Below, piece by piece: positions 5,553 to 10,482 of a stretch of DNA of 10,482 nucleotides. The DNA comes from Candidatus Bathyarchaeota archaeon (GTDB taxonomy: Archaea > Thermoproteota > Bathyarchaeia > Bathyarchaeales > UBA233): positions 1 to 10,482 of the forward strand of contig JANXEP010000026.1 in assembly GCA_025057795.1 (NCBI GenBank), read 5' to 3'. The translations under genes were made by a program, and so were the position numbers. The notes below the pieces were generated by a model that ran no database searches, was not told the DNA's origin, and worked only from the letters and a program-made list of their open reading frames with translations. The stretch's first letter is position 1; the number at the start of each line of letters is the position of its first letter.

Positions 5553-6276
5553 GGGCATAAACATCGCCTAGATAGGCTTTGATGACATTTTCATCCTTTG
5601 CAATAGCTTGGGGTGGCCCCTCCGCTATCTTTTCGCCTTGATGTAGCACTATTACCCTCTGGCAAACGTTCATAATTGCCTTCATAACATGTTCAACCCA
5701 GAGAACGGATAAGCCCAGTTCGTCCCTAATTTTTTTTACTAAATTCATGGCATCTAGGGTTTCGATCGGGTTAAGCCCTGCTACGACCTCATCTAGTAAA
5801 ACCAGTTTGGGCTTTGCGGCTAGGGCCCTGGCTATTTCAAGGGCTCTTCTCTGAGCCAAGGTTAGATTTAGGGCGGGAACAGCCTTCTTATCCTCTAACC
5901 CTACAAATTCAAGGCATTCTAGGGCTTCATTCCGCGCTTCTTGCATGCTAATTAGACCGTTTCGTCCATAAATAGATGCCACAAGGACGTTCTCCAGCAC
6001 TGTCATTTTGAGGAACGGTCTCATTATTTGGAAGGTTCTTCCAATGCCCATTCTGCGAATTTCAAACGGTTTCAGCCCAACGATGTTTTTGTCGCAAAAG
6101 GTTATCTCTCCTTTGTCAGGTCTATGAATTCCGCTTATTACATTGAACAGTGTTGTTTTGCCAGCTCCATTGGGACCAATTAAACCAACTATTTCCTTAT
6201 CGCCGATTTGGAAATCCACGTTTCTTAAGGCTTCAACGCCGCCGAACCTTTTTGAAACGTTTTTTCCCTTAAGCAT
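5545..6276 (-). CDS. livG: Branched-chain amino acid ABC transporter ATPase LivG
   Basis: Second ATPase of the Liv importer, paired with LivF. From the ATG at 6276 it is 243 aa; a TTG one codon upstream is ignored. Motifs (ATG numbering) are Walker A GPNGAGKT (34-41), Q-loop Gln83, Walker B LVLLDE (158-163) and H-loop His196. The signature is LTLAQRR (138-144) instead of LSGGQ. To my knowledge similar LTLAxR versions occur in part of the LivG family, so I read it as functional. The C-terminus carries the LivG-typical IAEGPPQ and IKAYLG segments. It begins the livG-livF transcript, divergent from livK. Its TGA stop is the only UGA stop among the complete genes here and overlaps the livF start. 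Confidence 0.93.
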   Translation of the reverse strand: MLKGKNVSKRFGGVEALRNVDFQIGDKEIVGLIGPNGAGKTTLFNVISGIHRPDKGEITFCDKNIVGLKPFEIRRMGIGRTFQIMRPFLKMTVLENVLVASIYGRNGLISMQEARNEALECLEFVGLEDKKAVPALNLTLAQRRALEIARALAAKPKLVLLDEVVAGLNPIETLDAMNLVKKIRDELGLSVLWVEHVMKAIMNVCQRVIVLHQGEKIAEGPPQAIAKDENVIKAYLGDVYAHA

Positions 6277-6310
6277 CAATGCACAACCGTGAAAACTTAG
6301 GGTTTCATAG

Positions 6311-6326
6311 AAAGTTTTAATTATCC
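6311..6326. promoter_or_regulatory. Shared AT-rich promoter region between livG and livK
   Basis: The block AAAGTTTTAATTATCC lies in the 82-base divergent gap. On the minus strand it gives ATAATTAAAA about 40 bases before the livG ATG. On the plus strand it could give a start near 6340, shortly before the livK ATG at 6359. A second AT stretch (6334-6343) may serve livK instead. Co-regulation of both sides is plausible; no operator repeat was seen. Confidence 0.45.
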
Positions 6327-6358
6327 TAATGGTGATATTAAATTTTCGGGTTGGTATT

Positions 6359-7591
6359 ATGAATAAGAATGCATTGACTAAAGTTCAAGCGGCAGTTATC
6401 GCCTTGATAATAATTGTAGCGCTGGTCGCCGGCGCAGCTTACTATTTCTACGTTTATCAAGCCCCGCCCGCTAAGGATCGCATCCTTCTTGGAGCTTCCC
6501 TGTCGCTTAGCGGAGTATTCGCCTATTACGGAGAACTCATGAAGGCTGGGTTCGAGTTTGCTATAGATGATTACAACGCTCAAGGGGGAGTTTACGTAAG
6601 AGAGCTTGGCCGGAAACTCCCATTAGATATTAAAATATATAACGATGAGAGCGACCCGACAAAGGCTACATCCAATGTTGAGAGACTCATCACGGTAGAT
6701 AAAGTTGACTTCATGCTGTCCGCCTTCAGCTCGACTATTAACATTCCCATAGGAACCGTGACGGAGAATTACAAACGCGTATTGGTCGGAATAGGCACAA
6801 CGGCAGCGGTTTGGGAGCAGCGACGTTGCAACTACACGTTCTTTGTGTTCCACACTAGGTATAACGAGACCGGCACCTTCTTAACGTGGGCTGAAACGCT
6901 TCCGGCAAATGTAAAGCCTCGAAAGTTAGCCTTCTGGCAAGAGGACACAGAGCTTGGCAAAAGCATGTATGAAACCCTACTTGAAAACCTTAAAAAATAT
7001 TCGGGATATGAGATTGTGTACCACGGCATCTACACGCCTGGGTCAGCAGACTACTCGAGCATGATTCTGAGAACTAAGGAAGCAAATCCCGACGTGGTCT
7101 TTGGAGTACCTTCCCCAAAGGATGCCGCCACCCTCCTACGCCAGAGCCGCGAGCTAGGGTTCAAGCCTAAACTGTGGTGGTTACAGCGTGCACCCGAACC
7201 CTACGCATTCTGGGACACTGTAGGCGAACTAGGCAACTGGATAGCTCAGACGGTTACAGGCCACCCGAACCTACCCATACCGAAGACACAAGAGATTACT
7301 CAACGATACATCCAAAAGTTTGGGAAGAAGCCTGGCACGACGCTCTCTGAAGCCTACGCGATGATTCAAGTACTCGTAGCAGCCATTGAGAAGGCAGGAT
7401 CACTGGACACTGAAAAAGTTAGGAACGCTCTAATCACGTTAAAGGTGGATACAACCATTGGACCCGTAGAGTTTTATGGAACGCTATGGGCTAGGATTAA
7501 GCCCAAAATAATGCAGTGGCAGAACGGCGAACAACAAATTGTATGGCCGCCTGAACTTAAAACAGCCGAATTTGTTTATCCAATGCCGTAA
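6359..7591 (+). CDS. livK: Branched-chain amino acid/amide substrate-binding protein LivK
   Basis: The extracytoplasmic binding protein of the Liv importer (type I periplasmic-binding fold, Peripla_BP_6), which delivers ligand to LivHM. It is 410 aa from the ATG at 6359. Residues about 10-33 form one hydrophobic segment (AVIALIIIVALVAGAAYYFY) acting as an uncleaved anchor or signal, usual for archaeal binding proteins. Family hallmarks follow: ILLGASLSLSGVFAYYG (about 42-58), FAIDDYNAQGG (about 66-76), the VERLITVDKVDF segment, and the FGVPSPKDAATLLRQSRELG hinge region. An in-frame ATG at 6329 would add ten polar residues before the anchor and lies too near the promoter. The gene is inverted relative to livHM and livGF and ends six bases from the livM stop. 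The ligand cannot be named from sequence alone. Confidence 0.93.
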   Translation: MNKNALTKVQAAVIALIIIVALVAGAAYYFYVYQAPPAKDRILLGASLSLSGVFAYYGELMKAGFEFAIDDYNAQGGVYVRELGRKLPLDIKIYNDESDPTKATSNVERLITVDKVDFMLSAFSSTINIPIGTVTENYKRVLVGIGTTAAVWEQRRCNYTFFVFHTRYNETGTFLTWAETLPANVKPRKLAFWQEDTELGKSMYETLLENLKKYSGYEIVYHGIYTPGSADYSSMILRTKEANPDVVFGVPSPKDAATLLRQSRELGFKPKLWWLQRAPEPYAFWDTVGELGNWIAQTVTGHPNLPIPKTQEITQRYIQKFGKKPGTTLSEAYAMIQVLVAAIEKAGSLDTEKVRNALITLKVDTTIGPVEFYGTLWARIKPKIMQWQNGEQQIVWPPELKTAEFVYPMP

Positions 7592-7597
7592 AACCGG

Positions 7598-8512
7598 CTA
7601 AAATAAAACCTTAACCCCCCTTTTTATTATACCTGCAACGCCTTCCGGCATGAGCATAACAACCACGATGAGAGCAGAGCCCATCACTATTAAGTCAATT
7701 TCCCCGAGAATGGGAAGAAGCCAAAACCTCAGAAACGCGAATATTCCAGCACCTATAACGGGGCCGGAAATGGTTCCCGCGCCTCCAATTATTGACATGA
7801 AAACAGGGCTTATACTCCATAAAATGTTGAATGCGCTGTACGGTTCCAGATACGGAACATAGTAGGCATGTAAACCTCCTGCAATTCCAGCGATAAAGGC
7901 GCTTATGAGGAGGGCTAGCACCTTAAACCTTAACGGGTTGACTCCGCAGCATTCAGCAGCCTCGTCATCCTCTCTTATAGCCCTAAAGGCGAGGCCTATC
8001 CTTGAATTAGTTATCCTATAGGCTACGGCAACAACTAAAACAGCCATCACAAGCGAAGATATATATAGGTGGGCACGGCTTACAAATAAGCCAAGCGGTG
8101 GAAGTAAACCCTTAGCTCCTCCCGTCTCCTTCAAGTTAAGCACTATCACCTTTACAATTTCTGGAAGGAACAAAGTGCCGATTGCAAAATAAACTCCGCG
8201 CAGTTTTAAGGCAGGTATAACCGCGACTCCCAGGAAAACGGCAACAACTCCGCCCGCTAAGATGCAGATCGGCGCTGGAACGCCATTATGTGTTAACATC
8301 ATAGCTGCATAACTTCCAACACCAAAGAACGCCCCAATGCCGAGGCATATCTGGCCTGCGTAACCACCAAGGATGTTCCAGCTTTCTGCCAAGATCACAT
8401 AAATCAATACCATGTAAAGCAAGCCTAACGTGTAGGCTTCCCTCACAAGGAACGCTAAGGCAGACATCACGCCCAAAACAGCAATAATGGCGACCAGTTT
8501 GTTAAGCGTCAT
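7598..8512 (-). CDS. livM: Branched-chain amino acid ABC transporter permease LivM
   Basis: Integral membrane permease that with LivH forms the channel. It is 304 aa with about eight to ten hydrophobic segments. Family marks are the N-terminal AESWNILGGYAGQICLGIGA stretch (about 43-62), LRGVYFAIGTL in the middle, and the cytoplasmic ATPase-coupling loop SRIGLAFRAIREDDEAAECC (about 170-189) followed by GVNPLRFK. The C-terminus has MLMPEGVAG, close to the usual LxxPxGLxG ending. It follows livH after 12 bases, with a strong Shine-Dalgarno overlapping the livH stop. It converges tail to tail with livK, six bases apart. Confidence 0.94.
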   Translation of the reverse strand: MTLNKLVAIIAVLGVMSALAFLVREAYTLGLLYMVLIYVILAESWNILGGYAGQICLGIGAFFGVGSYAAMMLTHNGVPAPICILAGGVVAVFLGVAVIPALKLRGVYFAIGTLFLPEIVKVIVLNLKETGGAKGLLPPLGLFVSRAHLYISSLVMAVLVVAVAYRITNSRIGLAFRAIREDDEAAECCGVNPLRFKVLALLISAFIAGIAGGLHAYYVPYLEPYSAFNILWSISPVFMSIIGGAGTISGPVIGAGIFAFLRFWLLPILGEIDLIVMGSALIVVVMLMPEGVAGIIKRGVKVLF

Positions 8513-8518
8513 ACTCAG

Positions 8519-8525
8519 CCCCTCC
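8519..8525 (-). promoter_or_regulatory. Shine-Dalgarno of livM overlapping the livH stop
   Basis: On the minus strand the sequence reads GGAGGGG, six bases before the livM ATG, and its first base is the last base of the livH TAG. The overlap suggests translational coupling of the two permeases. Confidence 0.75.
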
Positions 8526-9475
8526 TAAAACGCTTTATATTTTGCAAACAACCCAGTGGGCTTAAACAACAGGACAAGTAAGAAAAATATGTATGCAACG
8601 CCTTCCCTCACAGCGTCGCCCAAATAGAATGCGGCGACAGCTTCACTGAGTCCTAAAACTATGCCGCCAAAGAATGTTCCAAGTATATGTCCAACCCCCC
8701 CAAGAACAATAACACATAAGGATCTTCCAACGAACATGCCGCCACTTGTCGGGTCAAACGGGAAAATCATCGCAATCAAGGATCCGGTGAAACCTGCAAG
8801 AGCAAGGCCAAGCCCGTATGACAACGTGTTTATTTGATCCGGGTTAATGCCCATGAGGCTGGCGGTAGCCCTATCCATGCTTACGGCACGCAAAGCTTTT
8901 CCAATCATGGTCCGTGTTAGGAACAAATGCAAAAGTGTTAGGCCCGTCAAAGCAGCTGAAAAGGCTAAGAGCATGAGAACGGATAAAACTAGGCCGCCTG
9001 GAAGCGGAATAACATCTGATGTCACCTGTACTCCTTGAGGTGTCGCGGTCCATCTGAGCCTCATCAACCCTTGCATGATAAGGGAGATGCCGAAAGCAAC
9101 GAGAAGGGGAGGGTCAACTCCGAACCTTAAGGCCCTGTTCATGAGAAACTTTCCAATGGGCAATCCTATACCAAAGAGTATGGCGAAGGATATTATGGAC
9201 GAGACAAACGGGTTTACAGTGAAAAGTTCCCAAAAAGACCAAGTGATGTATGCTCCCAAAACGATGAACTCTCCATGGCATACATTGATTATTTTCATTA
9301 TTCCAAAAACAAGCGCCAAACCCATAGCCATCAGTCCAAAAAGGCCGCCCATAAAAACGCCGTTAATCAAAACCTGAATAAACATGGGCGAAGCCGAGGA
9401 AGCAATATAAACAGCACAGACTATTACGGCAGCAGCTAATGCTACGAGAAGTCTGGCATGCTCCTTTAATCGCAT
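8525..9475 (-). CDS. livH: Branched-chain amino acid ABC transporter permease LivH
   Basis: First permease of the Liv importer and first gene of the livH-livM transcript. From the ATG at 9475 it is 316 aa with about eight membrane segments. Hallmarks are FGLMAMGLALVFGIMKIINVCHGEF (split here: LALVFGIMK at about 53-61 and NVCHGEF at about 64-70, the LivH-typical N-x-x-HG-x-F), and the coupling loop GKALRAVSMDRATASLMGIN with its ALRA and D-x-x-x-A core. The C-terminus ends LLFKPTGLF, the family LxxRPxGLF motif. The frame stays open upstream for 35 more codons, but these give a Cys-rich stretch unlike LivH. The ATG at 9475 also fits a TATA box 25-30 bases upstream. Confidence 0.92.
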   Translation of the reverse strand: MRLKEHARLLVALAAAVIVCAVYIASSASPMFIQVLINGVFMGGLFGLMAMGLALVFGIMKIINVCHGEFIVLGAYITWSFWELFTVNPFVSSIISFAILFGIGLPIGKFLMNRALRFGVDPPLLVAFGISLIMQGLMRLRWTATPQGVQVTSDVIPLPGGLVLSVLMLLAFSAALTGLTLLHLFLTRTMIGKALRAVSMDRATASLMGINPDQINTLSYGLGLALAGFTGSLIAMIFPFDPTSGGMFVGRSLCVIVLGGVGHILGTFFGGIVLGLSEAVAAFYLGDAVREGVAYIFFLLVLLFKPTGLFAKYKAF

Positions 9476-9484
9476 AATTATGCG
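9471..9484. repeat. 14-base perfect palindrome over the livH start codon
   Basis: CGCATAATTATGCG is its own reverse complement and spans the livH start codon (9473-9475) and the nine bases before it. It could be a regulator-binding site at the transcription and translation start, or chance in AT-rich DNA. Confidence 0.45.
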
Positions 9485-9877
9485 ATTATGGAAACACCCC
9501 CATAATAAAACTTTTGGTAACCCTAGATTTCTGAGGATAACCATACACATTTTAAGGCATAACAAACAAAAACACGTCAAAGCTAGGCCTTCAACGGAAC
9601 ACGCCCATAAAGCCCACGGCTCTCCAGTGAAAAACTATAGGGACATGTTCACATTGGTTTTAAGCCCAAAACGACGAGCTAGAGTTAAGCCTCAGTCAGC
9701 CAAAAACCTAGAGGGGGTATCCAATTTTGCAGTCCCAGAAGCCCTAAATTGACGTTTCCCAGCGCAAAACTCCGGGGAGGGGCCTGCAAAAATAAGCCTG
9801 CACAAAGCACCAGCATAAAGGACGCCTATTCTTCCGCATGCCAAATAAACTGGCGGGAGTCGGGTAAAATCAACATT
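9485..9877. other. Spacer between livH and the integrase, no convincing gene
   Basis: About 390 bases outside the likely TATA element hold no protein I can support. One plus-strand open frame of 90 codons (9480-9752) is basic, low in hydrophobic order and partly antisense to the livH leader. A frame joined to the integrase is open from 9689 but shows no protein-like sequence before the ATG at 9878. Small features are a 7-base direct repeat GCCTGCA (9782-9788 and 9796-9802) and a short hairpin GCCA/TGGC about 25-35 bases before the integrase ATG. If the att site is read correctly, this is chromosomal flank of the integrated element. Confidence 0.5.
9501..9510 (-). promoter_or_regulatory. Candidate TATA box of livH-livM
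   Basis: On the minus strand it reads TTTTATTATG, centred about 30 bases before the livH ATG. This predicts a leader of only a few bases and supports the shorter livH start. Confidence 0.5.
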
Positions 9878-10482
9878 ATGGTGCCGAGGGCCGGATTTGA
9901 ACCAGCGACAAGTAGTTTAATTGTTGAAAAGAAGCGTTTAAAACGTGATTTGGAGGATTTCCGCTTATTCTGTTTGGCAAAACTGAATTTAAGCGTGGAA
10001 ACAGCTAAACATTATGTTAGAAGGGTTAGAGCTTTCCTCGAAAAAGTGAATGGCAAAGTTACGGAGAGGGATGTTCAGCTTTACATTTTGAAAGCAAAAG
10101 AGAACTATGTTCCAGACTACGTTTCTAACATTATCTCAGCTTTCAAGGCCTATTTCAGAGATTATAAGGGCCTAAAGTGGATGGATGGGTATAAGCATCC
10201 TTCTGGGCCTTTGAAGATGAAAGAGGAAATTGAACCAGAGAAGGTTAAGCGGTTTATTGAGGCAATTGATGATATTGGTGTTAAATGTTTTGCTTTGTTC
10301 TTAGCTACGTCGGGCCTTAGGAAAAGTGAGGTTTGGAATTTAAAGAAAAGTGATATTGATAGAGAGCTTAGGGCCATTATTCCAAATTGCCATAGTGGAA
10401 AAACTAAGCGCAGTGGAATAAGTTTCTATAATGAGGAAGCGGAAAAGGCCCTCTTAGAATTTGAAAAAGTTATGAATCCTTG
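9878..10482 (+). CDS. Archaeal tyrosine recombinase/integrase, N-terminal part (runs off the window)
   Basis: A site-specific recombinase read by hand: 201 codons from the ATG at 9878 to the right edge. Residues 1-13 (MVPRAGFEPATSS) are the translated complement of a tRNA 3' end. Residues about 23-95 look like the helical SAM-like core-binding domain (FRLFCLAKLNL, HYVRRVRAFLE). The catalytic domain starts near 118 and contains TSGLRKSE (145-152), with the first catalytic arginine at 148, then the strand HSGKTKR (172-178), where K175 may be the catalytic lysine. The HxxR box and the tyrosine would lie beyond the window. There is no other in-frame ATG before the conserved helices. Codon use is AT-rich and lysine-rich, and the gene is separated from the liv genes by about 400 bases. 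Whether the gene is intact cannot be seen here. Confidence 0.88.
   Translation, partial: MVPRAGFEPATSSLIVEKKRLKRDLEDFRLFCLAKLNLSVETAKHYVRRVRAFLEKVNGKVTERDVQLYILKAKENYVPDYVSNIISAFKAYFRDYKGLKWMDGYKHPSGPLKMKEEIEPEKVKRFIEAIDDIGVKCFALFLATSGLRKSEVWNLKKSDIDRELRAIIPNCHSGKTKRSGISFYNEEAEKALLEFEKVMNP
9879..9918 (-). other. tRNA 3'-end fragment, candidate att site of an integrated element
   Basis: Read on the minus strand, 9906-9890 forms a T arm (GCTGG, TTCAAAT, CCGGC), followed by acceptor strand CCTCGGC, A73 and CCA ending at 9879. Upstream TTGTC and ACTAC fit positions 44-48 and 39-43, and AA at 37-38, so similarity may reach into the anticodon loop. No D arm or 5' acceptor strand (expected GCCGAGG) follows beyond that, so this is only the 3' part of a tRNA. 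Such duplicated 3' ends are the usual core left when an element integrates into a tRNA gene. The side beyond CCA (left) should be the chromosome and the element should lie to the right. The amino acid is not determinable. Confidence 0.8.

Noticed and set aside
5545..5560. livG TGA stop as a possible selenocysteine codon
   Set aside because: Reading on past the TGA gives no LivG-like sequence, and LivG already has its normal C-terminus; it is an ordinary stop overlapping the livF start.
5840..5865. Degenerate ABC signature LTLAQRR in LivG as a sign of a dead ATPase
   Set aside because: Walker A, Walker B and the H-loop are intact, and similar variants occur in LivG proteins as far as I know.
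9480..9752. Plus-strand open frame of 90 codons between livH and the integrase
   Set aside because: Basic, low-complexity composition, no start signals, no family resemblance; left as spacer.
1..10482. CRISPR array, insertion sequence or long repeats
   Set aside because: No regularly spaced repeats, transposase or paired terminal inverted repeats were seen on reading through; only very short repeats are present.

Overview
The window looks archaeal. TATA-like boxes sit about 25-30 bases upstream of several genes, some starts are leaderless or have very short leaders, and purine-rich ribosome-binding sites occur inside gene clusters. There is also a eukaryote/archaeal-type selenocysteine tRNA next to the archaeal/eukaryotic enzyme SepSecS. 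Nothing here is specific to classical methanogens. The small zinc-ribbon and LC7-like genes and the transporter set suggest a TACK-group archaeon, perhaps Bathyarchaeia-like. That placement is inference, not read from a marker gene.

Layout from left to right. (1) 1-1941, minus strand: the two ATPases of a peptide/nickel-type ABC transporter (dppD, then dppF, which is cut by the window edge), driven from a clear TATA box. (2) 1942-3572: an upstream region with mutually exclusive RNA hairpins, then SepSecS (Sep-tRNA:Sec-tRNA synthase) on the plus strand, then tRNA-Sec(UCA) on the minus strand. The gene and the tRNA end tail to tail one base apart. (3) 3573-4745, plus strand: two small proteins (an LC7/roadblock-like protein and a double zinc-ribbon protein) and a tRNA-Pro(UGG)-like gene with about 29 extra bases in its variable region. 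(4) 4848-9475: a complete branched-chain amino acid/amide ABC transporter. livH-livM and livG-livF are on the minus strand, and the binding-protein gene livK is inverted between them. (5) 9476-9877: a spacer with no convincing gene. (6) 9878 to the end: a tyrosine-recombinase gene whose first codons are the complement of a tRNA 3' end. This marks one end (an att site) of an integrated element that continues to the right.

The main discovery is the selenocysteine pair. SepSecS converts O-phosphoseryl-tRNA(Sec) to Sec-tRNA(Sec), and its substrate tRNA is encoded directly against it. The tRNA has the 9/4 fold, the UCA anticodon, G73, and the G2-C71/C3-G70 pairs described for archaeal PSTK. The genome should therefore decode some UGA codons as selenocysteine. 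PSTK, SelB, SelD and the selenoproteins themselves are not in this window.
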